A stretch of 64,000 bases of DNA from Dyadobacter sp. NIV53 (GCF_019711195.1 NZ_CP081299.1:5924501-5988500); one strand, 5' to 3'; shown: positions 8,205 through 16,604, counted from the first letter of the stretch. A program made the numbers and translations. The notes: generated from the letters alone by a model not told the origin.

Positions 8205-9115
8205 ATGGAAGATAATAAAGCTGATAAATTTGATTCTATATCCGACGTGCACCGCTTGTTTGGTTTGCCCAAGCCATTGCATCCACTGATCAGTTTAATA
8301 GATAATGCAGATAACCAGATCGATGTCAGTAAATTACCTCATACGGGCGTTCTGAATTTTTACAAAATATCGTACAGGCCAAAATTCAGCGGCAAAATGA
8401 GATACGGCCAGGGTTATTACGATTTTGATGAAGGAGGTTTGTTGTTCGCTTCTCCTAACCAGGTAATTGGCAGCTATGAGCAAGGCGGAGAACATTCCGG
8501 ATATACCTTGCTGGTCCATCCCGATTTCCTATGGAATTATCCATTGGCAAAGAAGATCAAACAATATGGTTTCTTTTCTTATTCTGCCAACGAAGCATTG
8601 CATTTGTCAGACAAAGAAAAAGCTACTATTCATTCTATTTTCAACCTCATTGAAGAGGAATTCAACAGTCGGATTGACGATTTTAGCCAGGATGTGATAA
8701 TCTCCCAGATTGAGTTATTGCTAAATTGCTGTAACCGTTTTTATAAGCGACAATTTATTACCCGAAAAGCTGTAAGCAACGATTTATTGGTAAAACTGGA
8801 AGAAATTTTAGACGAATTTTTCAATAATGAAAAGGCTTAAATACGGGAATCCCAACTGTTCAATACCTTGCGGAACATCTAAATATTACGCCCAGTTATC
8901 TGAGTGACATGCTGCGTTCACTTAAAGGACAAAATGCACATCATTATATTCACAACAAACTAATAGAAAAAGCAAAAGAGAAATTATCTGCTACGCGCTT
9001 ATCGGTGAGTGAGGTAGCCTACGGATTAGGCTTTGAGCATCCGCAGTCGTTCAGTAAATTATTTAAAACAAAAACGAAACTTTCACCTTTGGAATTTCGA
9101 CAATCATTTAACTGA
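8205..9115 (+). pseudogene. AraC family regulator, split by one frameshift
   Basis: The first frame (8205-8840, 211 residues) is the N-terminal sensor domain seen in Bacteroidota AraC regulators: cupin-like KISYRPKFSGKMRYGQGYYDF, then a linker. It stops at FFNNEKA. The other frame, readable from about 8838 to 9115, supplies the missing HTH part. It reads NTGIPTVQYLAEHLNIT, SYLSDMLRSL and SVSEVAYGLGFEHPQSFSKLF. Adding one base near 8834-8837 joins NNEKA to LNTGIPT and gives about 303 residues, the normal family length. It is adjacent to the SDR gene, a plausible target. A genuine one-base deletion and a sequencing error are both possible. Confidence 0.85.
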
Positions 9116-9120
9116 GGCTT

Positions 9121-9151
9121 AACAAAAGCGATTGGTAATGTCGCTTTTGTT
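9121..9151 (+). terminator. Intrinsic terminator after the AraC-type gene
   Basis: Perfect 11-bp arms AACAAAAGCGA and TCGCTTTTGTT around a 9-nt loop, 6 bp past the stop codon. The T-rich arm lies on the 3' side for plus-strand transcripts. Confidence 0.75.
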
Positions 9152-9183
9152 ATTGCCCCTTGCGGTAGATTGCCCATATTTTG

Positions 9184-9400
9184 TTAGCTGCTTTTAGAAA
9201 ATTCAAAGGTAAAGAATGACTTTCCGTTAGGTAAAAAATTTTCTTCCGAACCGATATTCAAATCCGGACATCATTGCTCTTTCCCGCAAATCTTCCTTAT
9301 TAACAGTTTGAAATTTAGCCTGTCCGACATCCTCATGCTGCATATGCAACTCATAATCAGCTAACGGGATATCGTTCCAGGGATTTATTCTGTCCTTAAT
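9184..9400 (-). pseudogene. Remnant of a class I SAM-dependent methyltransferase
   Basis: A decayed gene with no intact frame. The minus-strand reading from about 9394 gives PWNDIPLADYELHMQHEDVG. I recognise this as the N-terminal signature of a group of Bacteroidota class I methyltransferases. It continues into EDLRERAMMSGFEYRFGRKFF. After a frame change at the run of six T (plus-strand A run near 9233-9238) it continues as LPNGKSFFTFEFSKSS and stops at 9184. These ends fit the N- and C-termini of such enzymes, with roughly 150 central residues missing. No start codon is visible. Upstream, between this and the monooxygenase, is a short open stretch (ending HVPLENNKLIIH) that I cannot assign. 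Confidence 0.5.
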
Positions 9401-9473
9401 GGATTATCAATTTATTGTTTTCCAATGGTACATGGATGGTTGCTTCAATATAGTGCTGGTATGGATGATTCTG

Positions 9474-10640
9474 CTAATTGGGTAATTGATTAAACATTTC
9501 TAACAATTTTTCAAGCCCGTCAGGAGCGTGCATAAACGCTGTATTGTCCATTGTATCCTTACCTGTTTCCGCAAATCTTGCAAACATCTGTTTTTCATAA
9601 TGTGCTATTGCGGATTGCACATCAATGAACGCTTCGCTGGTCAAACTTTCGCTTAGTTGCAAAGCGTCGAGCATGGCCATATTGACACCTTCACCCGCAT
9701 ATGGAGGCATGACATGCGCGGCGTCGCCGATAATTGTGATGTTTATATTGGCTTCCCATTTTTGGTCTAATGGCATACAATATTGAGGCCATGGAGTGAA
9801 TGTCGTGCCTTCAGCCTCAAATAATTCGAGCCAGATACTATCCCAATTGGCGTACTCCGTTTTAAACCATTCCAGAACCTGTTTGCCATTTTTAAAATCA
9901 ATTCCACTTTCTGCAACCCAGTCGGAATTTGCATTCCAGCCAGTATAAAAATCCAGACTTCCATCACCTTTGGCACTTACTGATATTGTTTTTGAGTCGC
10001 CCAATCCCATTATTTTTCCACCTTTTAATAACTCGTGAATTTTTGGAGCGTTCTTTTCAGAATTAGAAATATTGCCTTCCAATACCGTAACGCCTGAATA
10101 AAAAGGCTTGATTGGCGTAACGAAAGGGCGAATTTTGGATTTAGCCCCATCTGCTCCGATCACAATATCAGCAATAACAGTTTTGCCGTTTTGAAAAATG
10201 ATTTTCCAGGTGTTATCAATGCTCTTTAATGAAACGATATGACTGTTCCAAACAACGGTATCGGGCTTTAAAGAATCCAGTAAAATATTTCTTAACGGGC
10301 CACGGTCAATTTCGGGCCTGAACCATTCATCTCCAAAATCGCTGGCCGATTCTTCCAGATGTTCATCAAAGAAAATTTTTGCGTTTTCATCCACAACACG
10401 CAGCCGGTCGGCATCAGGCCTGTAATTCGCTTTGAATGCATCCATCAAGCCGGCTTCTTCAAGCGCTTTTAATCCCGATTCCAAATGTAAGTCAAGCGTC
10501 GCACCCTGCACTCTTACATTTCTGTTTTCGTCTCTTTCATACACTTTTACATCAACACCTTTGGTTTGCAAAAGCCTGGCAAGTGTAAGTCCACCCGGAC
10601 CCCCACCTATAATTGCTATCTTTTTATTTTGAAGTAACAT
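9474..10640 (-). CDS. TetX-like FAD-dependent monooxygenase
   Basis: A 388-residue class A flavoprotein monooxygenase. It has KIAIIGGGPGGLTLARLL (Rossmann GxGxxG region, residues 12-17), an NADPH/FAD region with RGPLRNILL, and GDAAHVMPPYAGEGVN from residue 305. The overall length and motif spacing closely resemble TetX, the tetracycline 11a-hydroxylase (KNVAIIGGGPVGLT, GDAAHLMPPFAGQGVN in TetX, from memory). Substrate-site residues cannot be assigned safely by eye, so the substrate may be another aromatic compound. The ATG at 10640 is 80 bp from the divergent AraC gene. The candidate -7 box of this gene lies inside an inverted repeat. It is probably inducible and cytoplasmic. Confidence 0.88.
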   Translation of the reverse strand: MLLQNKKIAIIGGGPGGLTLARLLQTKGVDVKVYERDENRNVRVQGATLDLHLESGLKALEEAGLMDAFKANYRPDADRLRVVDENAKIFFDEHLEESASDFGDEWFRPEIDRGPLRNILLDSLKPDTVVWNSHIVSLKSIDNTWKIIFQNGKTVIADIVIGADGAKSKIRPFVTPIKPFYSGVTVLEGNISNSEKNAPKIHELLKGGKIMGLGDSKTISVSAKGDGSLDFYTGWNANSDWVAESGIDFKNGKQVLEWFKTEYANWDSIWLELFEAEGTTFTPWPQYCMPLDQKWEANINITIIGDAAHVMPPYAGEGVNMAMLDALQLSESLTSEAFIDVQSAIAHYEKQMFARFAETGKDTMDNTAFMHAPDGLEKLLEMFNQLPN

Positions 10641-10653
10641 ATTTTCTGTTTTT

Positions 10654-10671
10654 TATACTTACAAAAGTATA
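10654..10671 (-). promoter_or_regulatory. Candidate promoter -7 box inside an inverted repeat
   Basis: TATACTT-ACAA-AAGTATA is a perfect 7-bp inverted repeat in the 80-bp gap between divergent genes. Read on the minus strand it contains TACTTTTG, matching the Bacteroidota -7 consensus TAnnTTTG, about 22 nt before the monooxygenase ATG. An operator overlapping the promoter is a reasonable inference. No clear -33 box was found. Confidence 0.45.
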
Positions 10672-10720
10672 TCTACATTTATGGTTAAAATAACCCATAT
10701 TGATATAAAAACAGTCGTAA

Positions 10721-11686
10721 ATGAAAATATCGGTTACTGATAAACAAGGTTCGGGTATTATGTCGCAGTTTGCCCAAGCCATTGGTTCTACCTTCAACGG
10801 GCGTTTTTTATATATTCCGGAAAGTAAGGGTGAGGGATATATCACTGGTTTTACCTGGCTGGACAACAACCTGCGGTTGCTGGTGCGCAACTATTATCTG
10901 CACGAGGAAATTTTGATAGAACGGACTAATGAGCTCGCAGAAGGACAGGATGATATTATTTTTATGCTAAGCGGTGTTTTCTCCAATTCTGCACAAAAGG
11001 AAAAACAGGTATTGCCAGAACAGGCCAGCGTATTTATTTGCGCACATGCTGTTTCTTCGGTGCTGACGATGCCGTCAAATACTTTTTTTAACAGTATTAC
11101 GATTGCGGTTTCACGACAATACCTGCGCCAGGCATTTGGCAGCATTTTTCACCCGGTAGTAGTCAGTATTATGGAAGCCAGAGAACACTTTGCTTATGAG
11201 ACCGGCATTTCACCTGAAATAATCAAAACCGCAAGTGAAATCCTGTATGTACCTGTCCCGGAAAGTATGGAAAGTCATTATTGCAAGCTGAAATGTGAAG
11301 AATTGCTTTGCAACATTTTTTCCCTGTTAATGCAACGGGAAGCTGTGCCAACGAGCGGTATACATATCAATGATATTAAAGCTATTTATGCCATCAAGCT
11401 GCATTTGCAGTCGCATCTGGATGAACCGCCCAATATTGCAACACAGGCAAAGACAGCTGGAATGAGTGAACCTAAACTGCGGAAACTGTTTAAACAAACG
11501 TTCGGGAAAGGTGTTTTTGAATACTACCAGTCGGCAAGGATGCAGGAGGCTGCAAGATTACTGAAGGAAAAGAGATTGGCAGTTTCGGAGGTTGGCTACC
11601 AATTAGGGTTTACCAATCTCAGCCATTTTTCAAGAGTTTTTGAGCAATATATGGGTACCAAACCGAAGAAATATTCAACACTATAA
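10721..11686 (+). CDS. AraC family transcriptional regulator
   Basis: A 321-residue regulator. The C-terminal 95 residues form the double HTH domain: first helix pair around IATQAKTAGMSEPKLRKLFKQTF, then RMQEAARLLKEKRLAVSEVGYQLGFTNLSHFSRVF and the closing GTKPKKY. The N-terminal 200 residues are a sensor domain of unclear ligand, without membrane segments. It is divergent from the TetX-like monooxygenase with only 80 bp between starts, so control of that gene and of itself is the simplest reading. The start is ATG at 10721. Confidence 0.9.
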   Translation: MKISVTDKQGSGIMSQFAQAIGSTFNGRFLYIPESKGEGYITGFTWLDNNLRLLVRNYYLHEEILIERTNELAEGQDDIIFMLSGVFSNSAQKEKQVLPEQASVFICAHAVSSVLTMPSNTFFNSITIAVSRQYLRQAFGSIFHPVVVSIMEAREHFAYETGISPEIIKTASEILYVPVPESMESHYCKLKCEELLCNIFSLLMQREAVPTSGIHINDIKAIYAIKLHLQSHLDEPPNIATQAKTAGMSEPKLRKLFKQTFGKGVFEYYQSARMQEAARLLKEKRLAVSEVGYQLGFTNLSHFSRVFEQYMGTKPKKYSTL

Positions 11687-11825
11687 TGTTATTGTACGGG
11701 TCTAACTGATATTTACGAAATTATAATAATCGTGTTTAAATTATAATCCGGTTCGAAAGTATATGATCATTTACGTTTCTCTTTTAAAGATTTAACTTTT
11801 TAACCTGGGAACGATTTTAAAAGAA

Positions 11826-11886
11826 ATGTGGCCATTTGTTTGTCTGGACCGCCACCTGAACGATTCAAACTTACAAATGACCACAT
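11826..11886 (-). terminator. Long-loop hairpin after the sugar dehydrogenase gene
   Basis: Arms ATGTGGCCATTTGT (11826-11839) and ACAAATGACCACAT (11873-11886) pair with one mismatch across a 33-nt loop. On the minus strand the hairpin begins about 22 bp after the stop at 11908 and is followed by TTTCTTTT. This supports termination, although the loop is longer than usual. Confidence 0.5.
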
Positions 11887-11907
11887 GGCAGGTTTATAGA
11901 TTCTTCC

Positions 11908-13140
11908 TTATTTTTTATAAACCCTGTATAATCTGCCCTGATCGGTAACTGCATAAAGTGCACCGTCTTTACCCTCAGTAACGTCGCGGAAACGTTGGCC
12001 TTCGCTTGCAAGAAGTCTTTCTTCGCCTACCACTTTATTGTTTTCAATGATGAGCCTGGCAATGTGCATACTGCTCAATCCGCCAATGAAAAGGTTATTT
12101 TTCCATTCAGGAATGCTGTCGCTGCTGTAAAATGTGATCCCGCTCGGAGAAACAACCGGATCCCAGTAATAAACAGGCTGCTCCATTCCATCTTTTACCT
12201 GAATAGAATCACCGACTTTCTTGCCGCTGTATTCGATACCATAAGTGATGGTTGGCCAGCCGTAATTTTTTCCAGGTTCGATGCGGTTAAGCTCGTCACC
12301 ACCTCTCGGGCCAAACTCAACTTCCCATAAATCACCTGTAACCGGATGAAATGCTAGTCCCTGTACATTCCGGTGCCCATAAGAATACAGTTCTGGTTTC
12401 GCACCAGCTTTTCCTTCAAACGGATTTCCGGCAACCGGTTTGCCATCTTTCGTTATACGGATCACTTTTCCCAGACTGGAATTCAATTGCTGAGCCTGTG
12501 GCCTGGTAACGGTGTCAGAGCGTTCACCTGTACTGATGATGAGGTCGTTATTTTTGTCAAAAAGAATGCGGCCACCGTAATGCAGATTGCTGGCATAAGC
12601 GGGTGTAGCCTGGTAAATGACGGTTGCACCTTCGATTTTCTTTTCATCTGCTGATAGTTTTCCCTTGGCTACGGCAGTGAGGTTACCACCGGAAAGCGCC
12701 TGGGAAAATACCCAGTATACCATTCTGTTTTTCTCAAAATCCGGATCAACGCGGATACCCAGTAAACCTCCCTGGCCATCAGAATTGACGGTAGGAATTC
12801 CGGTAATAGGAGCACTTAATTTTCCGTCGGTAGTTGCAATGCGCATGGTACCTGCTTTTTCAGTAATGATCAGGCGTCCGTCAGGCAGACTGGTAATACC
12901 CCATGGATTTTTAAGATCGCTGGTTAAAACTTTGCCTTCGTAAGCAGTAGCAGATTTTACAGCACCGATTCTTGTCTGGCCGGCAAATGCAGGTTTGTAA
13001 TCTGAGTTTGCTTTTTGTGTTTCAACAGGTGCCGCAGTGCTGTCATTTTGGGAAGCACTCGACGTTTCCGATGGCTTGTCCTGGCAGGATGCAAAAGCAA
13101 ACGCAGCCCCGGTCAGGATGAGCAAAATACTTTTAGTCAT
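11908..13140 (-). CDS. PQQ-dependent sugar dehydrogenase, lipoprotein
   Basis: A 410-residue protein of the soluble aldose/glucose dehydrogenase (GSDH) beta-propeller family. It oxidises sugars to lactones with PQQ in the periplasm. The lipoprotein signal has the lipobox FASC with Cys19, then a Ser/Thr-rich linker to about residue 50. Family motifs are visible: LKNPWGITSLPDGRLIITEK, GQGGLLGIRVDPDF, LHYGGRILFD, YSYGHRNVQGLAFHP, GPRGGDELN and GKNYGWP. These carry the His/Arg/Asp positions used for PQQ and base catalysis in the family. There are no PQQ biosynthesis genes in the window, so the cofactor may be scavenged or made elsewhere. It is monocistronic, with a hairpin downstream. Confidence 0.92.
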   Translation of the reverse strand: MTKSILLILTGAAFAFASCQDKPSETSSASQNDSTAAPVETQKANSDYKPAFAGQTRIGAVKSATAYEGKVLTSDLKNPWGITSLPDGRLIITEKAGTMRIATTDGKLSAPITGIPTVNSDGQGGLLGIRVDPDFEKNRMVYWVFSQALSGGNLTAVAKGKLSADEKKIEGATVIYQATPAYASNLHYGGRILFDKNNDLIISTGERSDTVTRPQAQQLNSSLGKVIRITKDGKPVAGNPFEGKAGAKPELYSYGHRNVQGLAFHPVTGDLWEVEFGPRGGDELNRIEPGKNYGWPTITYGIEYSGKKVGDSIQVKDGMEQPVYYWDPVVSPSGITFYSSDSIPEWKNNLFIGGLSSMHIARLIIENNKVVGEERLLASEGQRFRDVTEGKDGALYAVTDQGRLYRVYKK

Positions 13141-13353
13141 TGTAGTTAAAAGTTAACAGGTTTAAAAAATATCCCAATACACGTAATTTCGACACGTATA
13201 CTTACTTATATAACTGTAAAGATGGATTTTACGATCAAAAGAATTGAATATAATTCAACAGAATTTATAAACAGGTGGATTTTGCTGCTGATGTTCAGGC
13301 ATTAATGGACTCTGAATAACGATCAGGTTTTCCTTTTATGAATCTTTGTCATG

Positions 13354-13959
13354 CTATTTAAGTGAAGATAATTTCAGATACCCCAGGTGGATTTCATCCT
13401 GCTTTTCTGTTTCCAGAGGTGTAAGGACAATCCTGTATTTATCTCGTTGGTCAGCCGACAATATATCTTCAATCAGATAAAGATCATCGACATCGATTCC
13501 GTATTTGTCGTCGATATGGGATGTTGCGCCGCCAAAATGGTTGTTTTTGAAAAACAAAGTTTGTTTTGCTTCTTTCATTGCATCAGCTCTGTTTGCTTTG
13601 ACAGTCAGCAAAATATAGTGCTGTTCTTCAAATTTGAATGGCTGGTATCCTCCCAGATTAACGAAAAATAGTTTGTTGTCCTGTATTTCCGCTTGATCTT
13701 CTGCTGCCGGTTTTTGCTGTACATTAATATAGTAACCTTCAACCACATTTACTTCACGCCAGGCATCGATGTGTAATTGTCCGGAATCAGGCCAGAAGTC
13801 TTTCATTTCCGGGACAAGTTCTGTAAGCGAATTGGCGATCCCAAAGAAAACGTCATGCTGTTCCACATGTCTTCCCTGCGGTTTGCAGCCTAATAAAACC
13901 ATATAAAGTTTGAGTGATGGCATAAAGTTGTCAGTATATTTTTTTCTGTTTTTAGCCAT
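13354..13959 (-). CDS. DUF1543 domain-containing protein
   Basis: A 201-residue protein that I recognise as DUF1543, function unknown. The first half has LKLYMVLLGCKPQGRHVEQHDVFF and LTELVPEMKDFWP..LHIDAWREV, the family signature. The second half (residues 100-200) repeats a similar fold pattern: KLFFVNLGGYQPFKFEEQHY and SHIDDKYGIDVDDLYLIEDIL. That suggests an internal duplication, as in other two-domain members. There is no signal peptide, so it is cytoplasmic. The ATG at 13959 is used; MPSLKLYM at 13923 is an alternative start nearer the domain. No operon partners are evident. Confidence 0.85.
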   Translation of the reverse strand: MAKNRKKYTDNFMPSLKLYMVLLGCKPQGRHVEQHDVFFGIANSLTELVPEMKDFWPDSGQLHIDAWREVNVVEGYYINVQQKPAAEDQAEIQDNKLFFVNLGGYQPFKFEEQHYILLTVKANRADAMKEAKQTLFFKNNHFGGATSHIDDKYGIDVDDLYLIEDILSADQRDKYRIVLTPLETEKQDEIHLGYLKLSSLK

Positions 13960-14305
13960 ATTATTAATTATGACTGGAAAAGGCAGTGCTACAATATTAA
14001 ATTATTTTTCATTCTTTAAATAAGAACTATAATTTAAAGCAGTGGAAAACGGATTTTACAGTCCTTCAAATAAAAACGTTTCCTTCACCAATGGTTTTCT
14101 TGGCAATAAATCCGGGTGCATGGCAGCCTGATAAACGAACGAAGCGACAATAATTGCGGCTTGTTTCAGATCTTCAATTTGTAAGTGATTTAAGGCCAAC
14201 TATATTCTTCTATGTAATTGCAATTAGCAAATGGTATGGATAAGATACATTTTAGTTCGTCAGAAGAGCCAAGTTTCGTATATGCTGATCTTTGTTAAAG
14301 GTTTT
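13960..14305. other. 346-bp gap holding one gene remnant
   Basis: Apart from the M28-like C-terminal remnant at 14056-14199 this gap shows no open frame of interest. The parts on either side are AT-rich and presumably hold the promoter of the DUF1543 gene (right end of that gene at 13959). Confidence 0.5.
14056..14199 (-). pseudogene. C-terminal remnant, probable M28-type peptidase
   Basis: The minus-strand frame ending at 14056 reads LQIEDLKQAAIIVASFVY and then MHPDLLPRKPL. I recognise this as the extreme C-terminus of secreted M28-family carboxypeptidases of Cytophagales. The frame has a stop (TAG) just upstream of this roughly 48-residue stretch and no suitable start, so it is not a complete gene. 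The catalytic domain is absent. Recognition is by memory of family C-termini, so moderate confidence only. Confidence 0.45.
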
Positions 14306-14818
14306 TTAGCTGCGTGCTAATCCTGCTAACTTGTTTTTATCAACTTCATTGGAAAATTGCTGTGAAAGTAACCGCAGTTTGTGGCTGACGATATTTTCGC
14401 AAAATGGCTTGTCCGGATTGCTATAGTAGTAGTTGAGATATGTTTCCTGATTAAGTTTAAAATCTTTGAAAGGGATGATTTGGGTAATGATGGTACTATC
14501 GAAATCATTTTGTAAAAGCGTAAGGGCTACTTTGGATAATTCAGTTTGGTGATCATCAAACGTGTAAATAGCAGAGCGGTATTTGGAACGCATGCTGTGT
14601 TTTGATGTACTGCTATGTGTATGAAGATGTACGGCGATCAGGGTATTCAGGGTAATCACTTTGGCGTCAAAATGCACAATCACACCTTCAGAAAAGGAAT
14701 ACGCAGCACCGTCGGAAGCAATCCAGCCCTGTTCAACCTGAACCACACCCTTTAACGACTGAAATATAGCTTCTGTACACCAGTGGCAGCTTCCACCAAA
14801 TCCAACTTTACTGATCAT
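14306..14818 (-). CDS. msrA: Peptide methionine sulfoxide reductase A
   Basis: A 170-residue MsrA, reducing methionine-S-sulfoxide in proteins using thioredoxin. The catalytic motif is GGSCHWCTEAIF near residues 8-19, with the nucleophilic Cys in a C-H-W-C variant of the usual G-C-F-W-x-x. Further on are GVVQVEQGW (GV..v..GY in most members) and SMRSKYRSAIY, matching the conserved Q-YRS-I. A second Cys (Cys14) three residues after the first and Cys137 (PFCENIV) could be the resolving cysteines. There is no signal peptide, so it is cytoplasmic. It appears monocistronic. Confidence 0.88.
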   Translation of the reverse strand: MISKVGFGGSCHWCTEAIFQSLKGVVQVEQGWIASDGAAYSFSEGVIVHFDAKVITLNTLIAVHLHTHSSTSKHSMRSKYRSAIYTFDDHQTELSKVALTLLQNDFDSTIITQIIPFKDFKLNQETYLNYYYSNPDKPFCENIVSHKLRLLSQQFSNEVDKNKLAGLARS

Positions 14819-14972
14819 ATTTTCCCGGATTCATTCATTGCCTTTGTAAAACGTACAGCCTTTACAAAACGTTGCCTGGCAGAATTCATAAGTTCAAATG
14901 CCAAGCTTTTACCACCCTGCGTGCGCCGAGCGCATTATTCTTTAAACATCAAAATTTCGGAATTAGGATTTA

Positions 14973-14993
14973 TCCTCCCCGAATAGGGGAGGA
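14973..14993. terminator. GC-rich hairpin between the PepSY and msrA genes
   Basis: TCCTCCCC-GAATA-GGGGAGGA is a perfect 8-bp stem 9 bp downstream of the stop of the minus-strand PepSY-like gene. It has no long U tract on either side, so it may be a weak terminator or an mRNA-end stabiliser. Confidence 0.45.
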
Positions 14994-15001
14994 CGTGGAG
15001 T

Positions 15002-15436
15002 TTAATTATCTATTCTGAGGAAGGTTCCACTCAGGTTAAAGATTAGTTCCAGGCCATTGGACAACTGTATTTCCTGATCTGTTTTGTCTTTATCCCATTC
15101 AACTATAAAATGATCAGCATAATTGTTTTGCACATATCCAAGAACATTTGCCGGAATCATAGAATCGGGCAGCTTTTCTGTTCTGGTTCCTTCTACACTT
15201 TTGACATCACCGGATTTATCAAATTCAAGCTTAACCTGATTGTCAAGAATCACGTCATAGGAAGTAGTCAGATCGTCCCGGTCGCGAACCACCTGTGAGA
15301 TGGAAACGGATGGAAAATGGGCCTCTATAAATTCTCTTGCAGGAGATGGCAGGCTGGTTTCATCAACGACTTTTTCCTTATCGCAGCTGCTAAATACGAT
15401 CATTGAGAAAATCAGGCAGGTTATTAAAGTTTTCAT
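15002..15436 (-). CDS. PepSY-like domain lipoprotein
   Basis: A 144-residue exported lipoprotein: signal peptide with lipobox FSSC (Cys18). Two PepSY-like (formerly DUF2874 type) repeats follow, around residues 28-80 (LPSPAREFIEAHFP..I..V..D) and 90-140 (IPANVLGYVQNNYADHFIVEWDKD). Such proteins are periplasmic or outer-membrane-anchored and of unknown ligand. The closing sequence LELIFNLSGTFLRIDN is typical of the second repeat's strand pair. It is monocistronic, with a GC-rich hairpin downstream. Confidence 0.85.
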   Translation of the reverse strand: MKTLITCLIFSMIVFSSCDKEKVVDETSLPSPAREFIEAHFPSVSISQVVRDRDDLTTSYDVILDNQVKLEFDKSGDVKSVEGTRTEKLPDSMIPANVLGYVQNNYADHFIVEWDKDKTDQEIQLSNGLELIFNLSGTFLRIDN

Positions 15437-15772
15437 ATTAAAATTAATTAGATGAGTTTTTAAATTGACAACTCAGCCATTAATACCCCCTATTCAGCCA
15501 TTTTTTTTTAGTATTACTACTTGTTATTGAAAAGCCTGGTATCTGTTTTCTATATAGCCGTTACGTTCGCGGCAAATTAAATGCCCTGCTATATGGTTAC
15601 AACCATGTAGTCATAAGATAATTATCAAATTGTATATGAAGATACCTGTGTGCCAGTTTAACATTCCCTTCGACGCGGCTTGGTATCGGTGAATTAGGTG
15701 AGAAAACGTATCAGCCGAACAAGACAATTTACAATTTGGATTTACCTGAAAAAGTCCATCTCCCGTTTATCA
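15437..15772. other. 336-bp gap, no gene called
   Basis: The region is AT-rich, with one small palindrome (ATGGTT-AC-AACCAT near 15592-15605). A plus-strand open stretch around 15676-15770 (reading GIGELGEKTYQPNKTIYNL) has protein-like composition. However, it has no start, no recognisable family, and runs into the antisense of the next gene, so I do not call it. Confidence 0.4.
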
Positions 15773-16516
15773 CTACTTTTCTATATTTATCAATTTCCAT
15801 TTTCCATCGGGTTCTTTTTCCAGATAAACACTGATATTCAGATCCTTCTCGATTCCTAAAACTTTTATTTCCAGTTGAGCTTTTCCCTGCCCATTTGAAA
15901 TATTTATGTTTCCGGTTGGCATCATTCCAAATCCTTTTATTCCACCTGTTTCAGCCTGGATTTCTTTATTACTCTTTATTTCATCAACCGCTACCTTATA
16001 AGCGTCTGAGCTTTTCATTGTAAAACCTGCAAATAGAATAGTAAAAGCGAAAAAGGAAATTCCGATTCCGGCCAGTACCAGAATACGTCGAAGCCTGGCT
16101 GGTTTGTTTGGGTTTTGAAGAACAATTGTTTTTGCAACCTGGTCACCTAGTCTTTTCTTTTTCTGATTTATTGCCAAAATCAGAAGTTCAACCGGCCAGA
16201 TTATGGTAAAAAGATTTCTTAATAAAAGTCTGCCAAACGATGGTATTTGGTCCGGCGCCCCTTCTTCGCGAACCATTATTCCCATAATCCATTTTCCGGG
16301 GCTGATACCATGAATGCTATCCTTACAAAAATATAGCAGAAAACCAGGCAGCATTACTATAAGCATCGTTAAATTTAGGTTCGACACGCTTTTTTCATCT
16401 CCCAGGTCAGGTCCGAGTGTCAAAAAAACTACGGAAACCATTAACATGGAAATAATGAAATGGTCAATAAGAAATGCGGCACCTCTTCTTTTTCTGCTGG
16501 ACAGGATTGATTTCAA
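15773..16516 (-). CDS. RDD family membrane protein with a C-terminal single-pass domain
   Basis: A 247-residue protein. Residues about 1-135 are an RDD domain: RRGAAFLIDHFIISML, a second helix MLIVMLPGFLLYF, then GISPGKWIMGIMV, and RLGDQVAKTIVL at the end. A further helix at about 145-167 leads to an extracytoplasmic domain (SSDAYKVAVDEIKSNKEIQAETGGIKG..). That domain looks like a Coa1/Tim21-type alpha-beta fold, inferred from the helix followed by strands. The start is TTG at 16516, since no in-frame ATG lies upstream. It follows the VWA gene of the MoxR operon on the same strand after 88 bp and could be its last gene, or independent. Confidence 0.75.
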   Translation of the reverse strand: MKSILSSRKRRGAAFLIDHFIISMLMVSVVFLTLGPDLGDEKSVSNLNLTMLIVMLPGFLLYFCKDSIHGISPGKWIMGIMVREEGAPDQIPSFGRLLLRNLFTIIWPVELLILAINQKKKRLGDQVAKTIVLQNPNKPARLRRILVLAGIGISFFAFTILFAGFTMKSSDAYKVAVDEIKSNKEIQAETGGIKGFGMMPTGNINISNGQGKAQLEIKVLGIEKDLNISVYLEKEPDGKWKLINIEK

Positions 16517-16604
16517 TTTAATAAGGAGGATTTTGTTTTCTAAAAGAATGTATATAGTTTTTAAACAATAAAATGTAATCAGCTAAGGCTATAATCATTA
16601 CAAC

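Noticed and set aside
9400..9473. Short frame ending HVPLENNKLIIH
   Set aside because: About 25 codons after a stop, with no recognisable family; too short to call, though it may be another remnant.
15676..15770. Plus-strand protein-like stretch GIGELGEKTYQPNKTIYNL
   Set aside because: No start codon, runs antisense into the RDD gene, and I cannot match it to a family.
16516..16604. Terminator between the VWA and RDD genes
   Set aside because: No stable stem with a T tract is visible, so the two may be co-transcribed; I did not call a site.
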